In this document: positions 34,671-43,565 of the stretch, piece by piece
Position numbering within the stretch: position 1 is the first letter of the stretch
How the letters are laid out: each line of letters begins with the position of its first letter
Source of the DNA: Furfurilactobacillus milii
GTDB lineage: Bacteria; Bacillota; Bacilli; Lactobacillales; Lactobacillaceae
Reading direction: 5' to 3'
Assembly (NCBI RefSeq): GCF_009864005.1
Contig: NZ_WEZQ01000002.1
Location: 124,001 to 188,000, forward strand
DNA length: 64,000 bases
Notes under the pieces: model-generated
Databases searched by the model: none
The model's input: only the letters and a program-made list of their open reading frames with translations
Told to the model about the DNA's origin: nothing
Position numbers and translations under genes: made by a program

Positions 34671-34871
34671 CTATGCTTTCGGTGCAAAAACGTCCTCCAG
34701 CATTGCAAATGAAATGAATGAGACGCCCGCCAAGAGAAGACCGGCAATAATGCCAACAACCAACCCCGTGACGACTTGCCCAGCAATCAGTCCATACAAT
34801 AGGCCAATCAAAATGATAAGTGGTAAAACACTGCCAGAAATCCAAACAATAAGTGAATCATCGCGTTGCAT
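34671..34871 (-). CDS. Small membrane protein, 66 aa
   Basis: Two hydrophobic segments (about residues 7-29 and 31-56) are followed by an acidic end (LEDVFAPKA). ATG 34871 has AGGGGG upstream; a longer frame exists but has no binding site. The function is unknown. It is convergent with marR and could be a target of it, but no TAGGTACCTA operator is seen upstream of it. Confidence 0.65.
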   Translation of the reverse strand: MQRDDSLIVWISGSVLPLIILIGLLYGLIAGQVVTGLVVGIIAGLLLAGVSFISFAMLEDVFAPKA

Positions 34872-34959
34872 GATAAATCCCCCTTGTATAATGATGACAT
34901 AGTGTGACAAACACTGAACCCACCTATGTTGTATCATATTAATGAATAGAAAACGGAAT

Positions 34960-34988
34960 TCTAAGAAAAAACGGTTTCATTTCTTAGA
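34960..34988. promoter_or_regulatory. Inverted repeat upstream of the glycosylase gene
   Basis: TCTAAGAAA and TTTCTTAGA form a perfect 9-base inverted repeat with an 11-base spacer, 35 bases before the start codon. It is a possible operator. Confidence 0.35.
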
Positions 34989-35022
34989 GAATAAATGATT
35001 TTATAATGGAGCAAACAATTTA

Positions 35023-35655
35023 ATGAAAGAATTAACAGCGGATTTCTTTTCAGGACGGCCAACAGAACAAATTGCCAAGGATTTACTGGGGGTCACATTG
35101 ACGCGAAAAATGGACGATGGTGTAGTTGGTGGTGTTATCGTCGAGACCGAAGCTTATTTGGGCGATCAAGATACAGCTGCGCATGCTTTCGGCCATCGAA
35201 AGAGCAAGGCTAATGCAGCCTTGTTTTCAGATCCTGGTACGCTGTATTTTTATACAATGCGTGGGCTAATCCTTATGAATCTTATCTGTCAGCCGTCGGG
35301 TACACCACAAGGAGTTTTACTGCGGGCGCTCGAACCAACCGTTGGCACAAGATTGATGGAACAAAATCGTCATAGAACGGGCATTGATGTTGCCAACGGT
35401 CCTGCTAAGTTAACAGCGGCGATGGGGATAGACACGTTGCAGTACAATGACATGTTACTGAGTCAGTCTCCCTTTAGCTTGAGCGTTAGTGGCCAGTATC
35501 AACCGCAGCAAATTGTGAGTGCTGCTCGGGTTGGCGTCAGTGAAGGGGAATGGCACGACCGACAGCTTCGGTTTTATGTCGAGGGAAATCCTTTTGTCTC
35601 GGGGATGAAGAAGAGAGAAATGAATTGGGATAATCACGGTTGGACGGAGGACTAG
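35023..35655 (+). CDS. mpg: DNA-3-methyladenine glycosylase (AAG/MPG family)
   Basis: A base-excision repair enzyme that removes alkylated purines. The motifs DLLGVTLTRK, VETEAYLGDQDTAAHAF (catalytic Glu region), GTLYFYTMRGL and NGPAKLTAAMGID match the family in order. Its 210-residue length is usual. ATG 35023 follows GGAGC at a long spacing. It is a single gene. Confidence 0.93.
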   Translation: MKELTADFFSGRPTEQIAKDLLGVTLTRKMDDGVVGGVIVETEAYLGDQDTAAHAFGHRKSKANAALFSDPGTLYFYTMRGLILMNLICQPSGTPQGVLLRALEPTVGTRLMEQNRHRTGIDVANGPAKLTAAMGIDTLQYNDMLLSQSPFSLSVSGQYQPQQIVSAARVGVSEGEWHDRQLRFYVEGNPFVSGMKKREMNWDNHGWTED

Positions 35656-35781
35656 TTGGTTGCGATAACGACATCTAAAATAATAAATACCTAAGTTTTA
35701 CTTATGAAGGGTCGACACGTTGCCGTCAAAGTCGTAAATTGTTATGTTAGTTGATTAAATAAGGAAGTTGGAATTCTCTAA

Positions 35782-36204
35782 ATGGCGACTTTAGTAAAGT
35801 TATTTAAAAAGTATCAGTCTCAGATTGCCTATCTTTTTTTTGGTGGCGTTACAACGGTAATAAACATAGTTGTTTTCGCAGTTGCTAATAGTTGGTGGCA
35901 TTGGAATTATCAGGTGGCAAACATTTTAGCTTGGTTGCTGTCAGTTCTCGTTGCTTACATTACAAATAAGCTATGGGTTTTCTCATCGCATGCAAAGGGT
36001 TTTCGTGAAAACATGAGGGAAATAACTTCCTTTTTTGGTTTTCGAATATTAACACTGCTTTTTGAAGTGGTCATTCTGTTCGTAGGGATTACATTGTTAC
36101 ATGGCAATAATATTTTAGTGAAAATCATTGATCAAGTTATTGTGATTGTTTCAAACTACTTCTTTAGTAAGTGGTACATTTTTAAAACAAATGATTTTGA
36201 CTAG
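35782..36204 (+). CDS. GtrA family membrane protein (first copy)
   Basis: A 140-residue protein with four hydrophobic segments, the conserved FLFGGVTTVINI-like start and the family end SNYFFSKWYIFK. GtrA proteins are proposed to flip undecaprenyl-phosphate-linked sugars for modification of O-antigen or wall polymers. It partners in concept with the GtrB-like gene at 55010. It has a separate terminator and is followed by yihY. Confidence 0.9.
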   Translation: MATLVKLFKKYQSQIAYLFFGGVTTVINIVVFAVANSWWHWNYQVANILAWLLSVLVAYITNKLWVFSSHAKGFRENMREITSFFGFRILTLLFEVVILFVGITLLHGNNILVKIIDQVIVIVSNYFFSKWYIFKTNDFD

Positions 36205-36214
36205 TATAGCTTTT

Positions 36215-36246
36215 AAAGCATGTCCTCGACGGACATGCTTTTTTTG
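36215..36246 (+). terminator. Terminator after the first gtrA gene
   Basis: AAAGCATGTCC pairs with GGACATGCTTT around TCGAC and a run of T follows. Confidence 0.92.
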
Positions 36247-36313
36247 TTTTGAACGACAATGTGGTTTAATTAGACAAGGATAAATCGACTTAAAGTGTGA
36301 ACAGGGGTTAACA

Positions 36314-37180
36314 ATGAAACGTTTCTTTAAAATTTTTTTGCGCCGATTTGGCAATGCTGAAGTTAGCAACTCAGCGGTAATATTGGCGTGGTATTCACTA
36401 TTGTCAATCTTTCCTGCAGTGATTGTAATTGGGAATTTATTGCCTATTTTTGGTATTGACGCGCGAACGGTCTTAGATTATTTACAAACGGCAGTGCCAG
36501 CGGATGTGTATAAAACCCTAGCGCCAGCAATTTTGTCCTTTCTTCAGCGGGGAAGCGGAAGTTTACTTTCTATTGGGGCTGTCGTGGCTTTATGGTCTAC
36601 CAGTCAAGTGGTCGCAGCCTTTCAACGTACAGTTAATCAGGCCTATGGCGTTGGGGAAAATCAAAATGCCATTGCGAACCGTTTATTTTCTTTTATGTGG
36701 ATGATTTTAGTTATCGTGATTATGGCGGTGATTATTCTGTTCTTCACCTTAGGCCAGGTTGTTGTAAAACAGTTAACACCTTTACTTCATTTAAGTCGCA
36801 ATATTACTAATGTTGTGAGTTCATTGAAATGGCCTGTGACATTAGGACTTCTATTTATACTGCTTTTGCTACTGTATTATTTTTTACCGAACGCACATTT
36901 AAAATGGCGGTATGTATGGGTGGGAGCTTTAGCATCGACAGTAGTGTGGTTATTGTTGTCTCAACTTTTTTCGTTGTACGTTGATTATTTCGCCAAGTCT
37001 GTGACTACTTATAAAACAGTAGGTTCGGTTATCGTGATTATGATGTGGTTGGATTTTTCGGGAATTGTTATTTTGACGGGATCAGTTTTGAATGCGACCA
37101 TACAAGAATATTTCGGCGGCGACATAATTGAAAGTCGTCAGTCGTTGCATTGGTTGACCAAAATATGGCAAAAAAAATAA
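36314..37180 (+). CDS. YihY/BrkB family membrane protein
   Basis: A 288-residue protein with six hydrophobic segments and the family blocks AWYSLLSIFPAVIVIG and SVIVIMMWLDFSGIVILTGS. The family was once called ribonuclease BN in error; its members are inner-membrane proteins of unsettled function. GGGG precedes ATG 36314. It converges on the frameshifted gtrA gene with a shared hairpin. Confidence 0.92.
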   Translation: MKRFFKIFLRRFGNAEVSNSAVILAWYSLLSIFPAVIVIGNLLPIFGIDARTVLDYLQTAVPADVYKTLAPAILSFLQRGSGSLLSIGAVVALWSTSQVVAAFQRTVNQAYGVGENQNAIANRLFSFMWMILVIVIMAVIILFFTLGQVVVKQLTPLLHLSRNITNVVSSLKWPVTLGLLFILLLLLYYFLPNAHLKWRYVWVGALASTVVWLLLSQLFSLYVDYFAKSVTTYKTVGSVIVIMMWLDFSGIVILTGSVLNATIQEYFGGDIIESRQSLHWLTKIWQKK

Positions 37181-37205
37181 GCATTCGATGGAGAGACGCT
37201 TATTT
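37175..37205. terminator. Bidirectional hairpin between yihY and the second gtrA
   Basis: AAATAAGC pairs with GCTTATTT; the arms overlap the stop codons of both convergent genes. Confidence 0.6.
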
Positions 37206-37606
37206 AACGGTTTTAAAGATATACCAACGAGAAAAAAAGTAGTTTGCAACATTGGTGATACATTGATCTATAAGCTTGACAATAATGTCGTTGCCCTTAA
37301 ACAGAGTAATACCCACAAAAAGAATGACTATATCCATCAATAATGTGACAGCCCTAAAAAAATAAAATGACCACATTTCATGAAATAATTCCTTAAAATT
37401 ATCTGCATGAGTGGCAAATACCCACATCTTATTTGTAAGGAAAGCAAAAGTTGTCGCTAAAAGCCAGCCAATTGTATTAGCCAGTTGATAGTTCATGGGG
37501 GTCCAGACGTCCAATACAGTAAAGACAGACAGATTGATCAAAAAGCACAGGTTCCCCATACGGCGTATTCAATTAGAGCTTGGTGCTTATTAATCCATCT
37601 AATCAT
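37200..37606 (-). pseudogene. GtrA family gene (second copy), frameshifted near the N-terminus
   Basis: The frame from ATG 37606 reads MIRWINKHQALIEYAVWG, a normal GtrA beginning, then runs into a stop. The rest (NLCFLINLSVF ... ANYFFSRWYIFKTVK) continues in the neighbouring frame from 37559. Adding one G to the GGGG run at about 37557 would join the two into a protein of about 135 residues. Either the gene is inactive, the G run is variable between cells, or the base call is wrong. The second part is similar to the first gtrA gene (FFRAVTLLMDIVILFVGITL). Confidence 0.8.
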
Positions 37607-37668
37607 ATAAATAGTTCAATTCCTTTTTAAACTTTGTTGGGATGGTCAATAAAGTTTTACTTTTTAGA

Positions 37669-38115
37669 TTAAGCTTTGGCTGAGGTAACTATTTCCTTTA
37701 CAAACTGGTCAAGTTTCTTGATATCGTCAGCGTCTGGACTTAGGTTTATTTTTAACGGATTTGCTCCCATCTTTGCCCCAGTTTTTAACATTTGATCATT
37801 AAATCGATCAACGGCGACACCATAATCATCGCCATAAAAAACGTCACCAGACCCAGCAACTCCAAAAATCTTTCCCCGAAGTTTTATGTCTGAAAGATCA
37901 TCAAAAAAGTCAAGTCCTTCTTCTGGAAGTGCGCCCTCATCGTATGTATAAGGAACGATGACCAAAATATCAGCTTTGGCGAAGTCATCGACATCTGTTT
38001 GAGAAATTTCTGATTCCTTGGCTGGGATATTTAATTCTTCAAATGCCTCAGTTATGATGTCAGCTACATCTTCGTTGTTGCCTGTAATAGTTGCGTATAC
38101 AACATGTGCATTCAT
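37669..38115 (-). CDS. Flavodoxin
   Basis: A 148-residue FMN-binding electron carrier. The phosphate loop is slightly unusual (YATITGNNEDVAD, residues 7-19, in place of the common TGNTE). The aromatic region PYTYDEGALPEEG near 55-67 and the loop GSGDVFYGDDYG near 88-99 are typical of flavodoxins. GGAGG precedes ATG 38115 at about 12 bases. It is transcribed toward the frameshifted gtrA gene. Confidence 0.9.
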   Translation of the reverse strand: MNAHVVYATITGNNEDVADIITEAFEELNIPAKESEISQTDVDDFAKADILVIVPYTYDEGALPEEGLDFFDDLSDIKLRGKIFGVAGSGDVFYGDDYGVAVDRFNDQMLKTGAKMGANPLKINLSPDADDIKKLDQFVKEIVTSAKA

Positions 38116-38490
38116 TTTGAAAATTTCCTCCGAAGTAAAAATTGCTTTTATGGGATTATAACATGAACTAACATAGAGGAAAACTTTTGCAAAGATTGTG
38201 ATTTATGCTTGTTTGTCCATCTTTAAGAAATGATGGCACAAATGATCGAATTTTTCTGAAATTGAAATAAGACAGTGGGAGATTCGATATAACTTTAAAT
38301 TAATAAAATTGTGTTGAGCACTGAAAAACATGAAAGTGATTAAGCACCTGGCATATTTGGTTATAACGGATTGGATTGGAATCTTTAATAAGGACTTAGC
38401 ATGACGGCATGAAATTAAGAGAGTTGTTTTTTTTTTGGTCATTTCATGATAGCATTAACGGGTTAAACGTAAAAAGGGAGGCAAGAACAG
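38116..38490. promoter_or_regulatory. Divergent control region with T10 tract and inverted repeat before the polysaccharide cluster
   Basis: No convincing gene is seen; a 79-codon minus-strand frame here has no binding site or family resemblance. CATGAAAT (38408-38415) and ATTTCATG (38441-38448) form a perfect 8-base inverted repeat flanking a run of ten T (38427-38436), about 55 bases before the flippase start. The repeat may be an operator, and the T run could vary in length. Confidence 0.45.
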
Positions 38491-39927
38491 TTGAGAACTA
38501 TTAGAAATTTATTGTATAACGCCTCATATCAAGTGCTCTTGCTACTTATCCCACTTATTACTCAACCATATGTATCACGTGTGTTGCAGCCGTATGGAAA
38601 CGGTGTTTATAACTACACTTATTCCATTATTCAATATTTTGTCTTAATCGGTGATCTTGGAATTACATTATATGGAAATCGAGAAATAGCGTATCACAAG
38701 GACGACAAACAAGCTCGTTCACGAATTTTTTGGGAAATCGAAATTCTACAACTAATTACTACTACTTCGGCTCTACTAGTTTTTTTTGCATTTACTGCTT
38801 TTGATCGACAGTATTTAACTATCCAGTTATTGCAAATTTTATGGCTGATTGCTAGTGGCATTGATATTTCTTGGTATTTTATGGGCCTGGAAGATTTCGG
38901 AAAAACTGTTTTTAGAAACACCTTGGTTAAAGTTGTTTGTGTTATTTTGATTTTTATTTTTGTTAAAAAACCTAGCGATTTAGCAATTTACACTATCATT
39001 CAAGGTGCTTCTCAATTATTAGGAGGGTTAACACTGTGGCCATATTTGAGACATTCGGTGGAACGAGTATCTCTAAAATCATTGCAGGTATGGAAGCATT
39101 TTAAGCCGTCGCTTGTTTTGTTTTTACCCAACATTGCAGTTCAAATATACGCGGTAGTTAACCGCACAATGCTGACTCAGTTTGATTCTGTGAAGGCTAC
39201 GTCGTACTTTACATTTGCCGATAACATTGTGCATACCGTTCTTGCGGTGGTGACAGCTACTGGGACAGTTATGTTGCCCCATGTTGCTGCGAAGTTTGCT
39301 AAGGGAGATATTAAAGGGGTTCATAACAGTTTGTATCGCAACATGAACTTTGTGACTTCTATTTCCGTTCCATTAATGTTTGGACTAATGGCTGTGGGTG
39401 GCAAGTTTGCGCCTTGGTTTTTTGGGAGTCGTTATGTTGCAAGTGGTCCAGTTATCGTCACGGAAGCTCCAATAATACTTTTGATTGCTTGGAGTACCGT
39501 TACAGGCAAACAATATTTAATGCCAGTTCAGAGAATGAAAGATCTCACAACTTCTGTCTCACTTGGTGCGGTTGTAAACATCTTTTTAAATATTCCTTTA
39601 ATCATCTGGGCGGGGCCTGTCGGTGCCGCTTATGCGGCGGTCCTTTCTGAGCTAGTGGTTACGGTTTATCAGATTTATATAGTGCGTGACTCTTTAGATT
39701 TAAGAAAGATGTTTTTCGGTCAATGGAAGTATTTTGTTAGCGGACTTATTATGTATCTAATAGTGTTTGCAATGGTAAAACGTTGGTCTATGGATCCGAT
39801 TCATATTATTGTTGAAGTTATGGCGGGGGCCATAATTTACACTATTGGATTGATGTTTACGAGAGCCAAGATAATTGACGATGTACGCTCGATTATTCGA
39901 ACACAAATAAATAAGCGTAAAGGATAA
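38491..39927 (+). CDS. Polysaccharide flippase (Wzx-like, MOP superfamily)
   Basis: A 478-residue membrane protein with about 12-14 hydrophobic segments. The N-terminus NLLYNASYQVLLLLIPLITQPYVSRVLQPYG is a classic oligosaccharide-repeat flippase start (given here as motif at residues 5-35). It moves lipid-linked repeat units across the membrane. The start is TTG 38491, nine bases after AGGGAGG; no ATG fits. It opens the polysaccharide cluster. The base composition from here to about 62 kb looks more AT-rich than the backbone. Confidence 0.92.
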   Translation: MRTIRNLLYNASYQVLLLLIPLITQPYVSRVLQPYGNGVYNYTYSIIQYFVLIGDLGITLYGNREIAYHKDDKQARSRIFWEIEILQLITTTSALLVFFAFTAFDRQYLTIQLLQILWLIASGIDISWYFMGLEDFGKTVFRNTLVKVVCVILIFIFVKKPSDLAIYTIIQGASQLLGGLTLWPYLRHSVERVSLKSLQVWKHFKPSLVLFLPNIAVQIYAVVNRTMLTQFDSVKATSYFTFADNIVHTVLAVVTATGTVMLPHVAAKFAKGDIKGVHNSLYRNMNFVTSISVPLMFGLMAVGGKFAPWFFGSRYVASGPVIVTEAPIILLIAWSTVTGKQYLMPVQRMKDLTTSVSLGAVVNIFLNIPLIIWAGPVGAAYAAVLSELVVTVYQIYIVRDSLDLRKMFFGQWKYFVSGLIMYLIVFAMVKRWSMDPIHIIVEVMAGAIIYTIGLMFTRAKIIDDVRSIIRTQINKRKG

Positions 39928-39992
39928 TAAATCATTTTCAGCAATAAAATGCGATATTTCAATTAAGCTTTGCTTTCTCATTTTTGGCCGGC

Positions 39993-40021
39993 TTGCTTGG
40001 TAAAATGAATAATGCTATCCT
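39993..40021 (+). promoter_or_regulatory. Possible internal promoter before the sugar transferase gene
   Basis: TTGCTT and TATCCT are 17 bases apart in the 147-base gap between the flippase and the sugar transferase genes. Confidence 0.35.
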
Positions 40022-40074
40022 ATTATTCGTGCTAGGCAACATGCTAATAGACAAAGGGTTGAATCTTACAGAAT

Positions 40075-40713
40075 ATGAAAACAAAATCAAAGTCGAGGTT
40101 TTACCTCATTACAAAGAGGTTTCTAGATGTAGTCTTGTCATGTGTTGCTTTAGTTTTGCTAAGCCCCATTTTTTTAGTTGTTTTTCTTGTTTATCAGTTT
40201 GATTCAGAGAACAAGGGGCCGGTTATTTTTAAGCAAAAAAGAGTCGGGCAGGACAATCAAGATTTCTATATTTTAAAATTTAGATCTATGGTTGTTAATG
40301 CTGATCAAAAGTTGCACAACAATGCTGAACTATATCAGAAATATATTGATAATAACTACAAACTGCCCCCAGATGAAGATCCAAGGGTGACCAGATTTGG
40401 CAGATGGCTTAGACGTACGTCAGTGGATGAACTACCTCAGTTTATAAATATCTTGCGTGGCGAGATGAGTATTGTGGGACCAAGACCAGTTGTCCGCGAG
40501 GAATTGGCAGAGTATGGCGACAAAGTTGATGTCTTTTTGTCAGTCAGACCTGGGGCAATGGGATTATGGCAAGCAAGTGGCAGGTCAAATATTGGTTATC
40601 CAGAACGATGTGATCTTGAGCTTTCTTATGTTAAGAATGCTGGATTATTATTTGATACAAGAATATTTTTCAAAAACATTCTTCATATTGTGACCTCAGA
40701 TGGGGCCTATTAA
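40075..40713 (+). CDS. Priming undecaprenyl-phosphate sugar-1-phosphate transferase
   Basis: A member of the bacterial sugar transferase family, 212 residues: one N-terminal hydrophobic segment (about 20-41), then KQKRVGQDNQDFYILKFRSM, DPRVTRFGRWLRRTSVDELPQ and MSIVGPRPV. It adds the first sugar phosphate to undecaprenyl phosphate at the membrane and so starts each repeat unit. The binding site before ATG 40075 is weak. The next gene starts 14 bases after its stop. Confidence 0.93.
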   Translation: MKTKSKSRFYLITKRFLDVVLSCVALVLLSPIFLVVFLVYQFDSENKGPVIFKQKRVGQDNQDFYILKFRSMVVNADQKLHNNAELYQKYIDNNYKLPPDEDPRVTRFGRWLRRTSVDELPQFINILRGEMSIVGPRPVVREELAEYGDKVDVFLSVRPGAMGLWQASGRSNIGYPERCDLELSYVKNAGLLFDTRIFFKNILHIVTSDGAY

Positions 40714-40726
40714 GGTGGAAATTAAA

Positions 40727-41368
40727 TTGAACAATCGTTATTCAGCTCGCCAGTTATGGCAATCTTTTTATTTAAATATTTTAGTTATTGTTATATTTGG
40801 TGCTGTATTTTCAGGCGGTGCTTATTTATACGCAGGGCATAAGAACAGTTTGACGTTTGATGCGCAGCGAAGTTTTTTTATTTATCGAAATGTCAGTTCA
40901 AAATTTTCTTCTTCCGCAATTCAGGGTAATATTGCTATGATGGATACATATTCAAATTTACTGACAGACCATTCAGTAACGAATCGTATTAATGACAAAA
41001 TGCAAAATGTCAAAGGGTACACGTATAATCAGCAGTCTTTACCTGGTCAATTAAACTATGTAGTTACGCCGGGGACTACTTTTATTAAAGCACATGCTGA
41101 GGCTAACTCGGCGGCTGTAGCTAAGAAGATGGCCAACACAGCTGTTGATGTTGCTGCTAAAGAGCTGCCAAAGTATATTGGAATGGACGTTGCTATCAAG
41201 AAGTTAGCACCTGCTCAGGACAATCCAATTACTGTCAATAATTCAATTAGCAAGAAAAAGTTTGTTGCTTTTGGGTTCGCTCTCGGGGCTGTTTTAGGCG
41301 CTTTTGTTATGTTTACTTATGATTTATTTGCGAACAAGAAGCTTAAAATTGGAAAAGAAAAAGAATAG
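40727..41368 (+). CDS. Chain-length determinant-like protein (Wzz/YveK type)
   Basis: Two membrane segments (about residues 18-38 and 180-202) flank an extracellular helical region, the layout of Wzz/YveK copolymerases. The C-terminal cytoplasmic tail is short and basic. TTG 40727 is chosen because GGTGG is eight bases upstream; the frame is open back to 40700, overlapping the transferase gene. No tyrosine kinase (Wze/YwqD) or phosphatase gene is near, which is unusual for Gram-positive polysaccharide clusters. Confidence 0.7.
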   Translation: MNNRYSARQLWQSFYLNILVIVIFGAVFSGGAYLYAGHKNSLTFDAQRSFFIYRNVSSKFSSSAIQGNIAMMDTYSNLLTDHSVTNRINDKMQNVKGYTYNQQSLPGQLNYVVTPGTTFIKAHAEANSAAVAKKMANTAVDVAAKELPKYIGMDVAIKKLAPAQDNPITVNNSISKKKFVAFGFALGAVLGAFVMFTYDLFANKKLKIGKEKE

Positions 41369-41383
41369 CAGGAGTTAGGGAAA

Positions 41384-42781
41384 ATGTCAGGTTTGTTGAT
41401 ACCAATAAGTTTGTTTGTCAAAACTTACACATACTCATTACCCACAACTGTGGCCGAGTTTCCCATCCTCGCCTTTTTAGTGATTATTGCTTATCAAGCC
41501 GTTGTGGATCATGGCGCACAGCTTGAAGAGCAATTTGTTACTAGAAAGGCTTTTTTGTTTACAGTTTTTGCTTTTCTAGCCCAACTAACTGCAATTTTGA
41601 TTAGTTATTTGCGTTATGGCGATTCTAAGCAAGATGCGGGGATTTTACACGGAACACTAAACGTCATAGGGCTTTTTTTAACAATACTTGTTGCTTATTT
41701 TTGTGTACGAGCCACAATCACGGATATGGTAGCCGTTAAGCGATTTATCAGAGCAATCTTTCTGACACTAATTGTTTTCAGCTTGTTTGTTTTGTTGCCA
41801 CAACTCATCGCATCTTTGTCAAACAATGGTCTGCACAGCTGGGTTAATTTGGTCGCAAGCCTTTTTGAAAAACGTTGGAAGTTTAGAAATTGGTATGATA
41901 ATGGTAGTTACGTTACTACTATGGGACGTTTAAATGGTTTCGAGGCGGAAGCTGGTTATTTGGCTGCCCAAATTGCGTGTGTATTTTTACCGATGACGAT
42001 TGCGGCGATTACAAACCATTTTGACTACTTTCAAAATGCTGTTGTTAAATCACGCGGATGGTACTTTTTGGCTCTTGTTTGGCTTTTCGTTGTTCTGTTT
42101 TTTGCGAAGACAACAACCGGCTTTCTTGTTATTGGGATAGCATGTTTGACTTTATTTTGGAAATCAGGGGCTGCGGATCGTATTGTTTATGCAATTGTTG
42201 CTGTAGTAATAGGTATTGGAATTTTCGTGTCCTATTTAACTGTGCCGAGTGTTACGAATTTGTTGAATCAATATCTGCTTCAGAAAGGTGGGACAGATAA
42301 TCGTCGTGGTGGAACTATAGGTTTGATTCTTACATTTATTCACAATCCGGTTATTGGTGTTGGAAATGATTGGGCCGGTTCTTATTTAATGCAGTATGTT
42401 CCGTGGCGGACACGTAATAATCCAGAGTATTTAACGGTTTATTCAAAAAATTCGTATCCGATTCTTAGTGTTTGGGGTGGGTGGCTTGCTCAGTATGGCT
42501 TGGCCATTGTTGGTCCAGTACTTTTTTATATTTGGAAAAGAATAAAGCTAGCTTTGACACTTAAGGCACGTTTACGCGCATCGCACATTAACGACAGGGC
42601 ACTGTTTCTCACTTTAATAGACGCTTTTGAAATTTTTCTAATAATGTATTTTGTATTAGCACTGTTAGTATTTTCTTGGAGTGAATATTATATGCTTATT
42701 TCTTTCTTCTTTTATGTTTCTGTTTTAAACATCGCAGAAAATCAGCTTTCAAGCGAGGAGTCTCTGGCAAATGAATATTAA
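41384..42781 (+). CDS. Wzy-like polysaccharide polymerase/O-antigen ligase-type membrane protein
   Basis: A 465-residue protein with about twelve hydrophobic segments and a large extracellular loop (about residues 290-365) containing RRGGTIGLILTFIHNPVIGVGND, the kind of loop found in Wzy/WaaL proteins (residues given as motif near 310). In this position it most likely joins repeat units outside the membrane. AGGAG precedes ATG 41384. It overlaps the next gene by 11 bases. Confidence 0.78.
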   Translation: MSGLLIPISLFVKTYTYSLPTTVAEFPILAFLVIIAYQAVVDHGAQLEEQFVTRKAFLFTVFAFLAQLTAILISYLRYGDSKQDAGILHGTLNVIGLFLTILVAYFCVRATITDMVAVKRFIRAIFLTLIVFSLFVLLPQLIASLSNNGLHSWVNLVASLFEKRWKFRNWYDNGSYVTTMGRLNGFEAEAGYLAAQIACVFLPMTIAAITNHFDYFQNAVVKSRGWYFLALVWLFVVLFFAKTTTGFLVIGIACLTLFWKSGAADRIVYAIVAVVIGIGIFVSYLTVPSVTNLLNQYLLQKGGTDNRRGGTIGLILTFIHNPVIGVGNDWAGSYLMQYVPWRTRNNPEYLTVYSKNSYPILSVWGGWLAQYGLAIVGPVLFYIWKRIKLALTLKARLRASHINDRALFLTLIDAFEIFLIMYFVLALLVFSWSEYYMLISFFFYVSVLNIAENQLSSEESLANEY

Positions 42782-43538
42782 GGTTTTAGTTGCAACACAT
42801 AAAAATTATATGATGCCCAAAGATCGTGAGGTCTATTTGCCAATTTTTGTTGGTAAATCGATTCATCCGGATGTAAACCATGATTTTCAGGGAGACAATA
42901 CTGGAGATAACATCTCCTTAAAAAATTCTTCTTACAATGAACTAACAGCGTTGTATTGGGCTTGGAAAAATCTTGATGCAGATGTTATTGGATTAGACCA
43001 CTATCGGCGTTATATGAGTTTGAACCACAAAAAGGACCTAGACAGCGTACTGACAAAATCTGAGATTGAAGAGATTTTAAAAAATGTTGATGTGATCTTA
43101 CCCAAAGAACGGAAATATTATATAGAGTCAAATTACTCTCACTATGTTCATTCACATCATTCTGAACCGTTGGATAAAACTCGTGAAATTATTGAGCGTG
43201 ATTATCCAGCATATTTGTCCGCGTTTGATCATGTAATGTCCAAAACGTCAGCGCATATGTTTAACATGTTCATAATGAAAAAAAGCTTGTTTAATGACTA
43301 TTGTACTTGGCTTTTTGATATTTTAGGCAAGGTTGAAGAACAAGTTGATACCAGCAATTATGACAACTACGAAAGCAGAATTTACGGATTCATTAGTGAA
43401 CTACTGCTCGATGTTTGGTTAGATACCTTAGATATCAGGTACAAGGAAGTTGATTTTGTGTACATGGAAAAACAGAATTGGTTGGTCAAGGGCTTTTCCT
43501 TTCTTAAAAGGAAATTCAAACCCAACTTTTCTAATTAG
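42771..43538 (+). CDS. DUF4422 family glycosyltransferase-like protein
   Basis: The start NIKVLVATHKNY, then YNELTALYWAWKN and VIGLDHYRRYM are the hallmarks of DUF4422 proteins, which are found in capsule clusters and are thought to be glycosyltransferases. Length is 255 residues, close to the family's. GAGGAG precedes ATG 42771 inside the end of the polymerase gene, so translation is coupled. The acceptor and donor are unknown. Confidence 0.88.
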   Translation: MNIKVLVATHKNYMMPKDREVYLPIFVGKSIHPDVNHDFQGDNTGDNISLKNSSYNELTALYWAWKNLDADVIGLDHYRRYMSLNHKKDLDSVLTKSEIEEILKNVDVILPKERKYYIESNYSHYVHSHHSEPLDKTREIIERDYPAYLSAFDHVMSKTSAHMFNMFIMKKSLFNDYCTWLFDILGKVEEQVDTSNYDNYESRIYGFISELLLDVWLDTLDIRYKEVDFVYMEKQNWLVKGFSFLKRKFKPNFSN

Positions 43539-43565
43539 CGGATAAAACAAGAAGGAGTGACTTGA

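Noticed and set aside
35002-35007. TATAAT before the glycosylase gene as its -10 box
   Set aside because: The start site would fall downstream of the probable ribosome binding site (GGAG at 35008), so it cannot drive this gene.
38203-38442. A 79-codon minus-strand frame before the polysaccharide cluster
   Set aside because: No ribosome binding site, low-complexity start, and it covers the T10 tract and inverted repeat; more likely control DNA.
39984-40202. A 72-codon frame overlapping the sugar transferase start
   Set aside because: Out of frame with the clear sugar transferase gene, and the translation looks like a shadow (many Cys, Phe and Ser).
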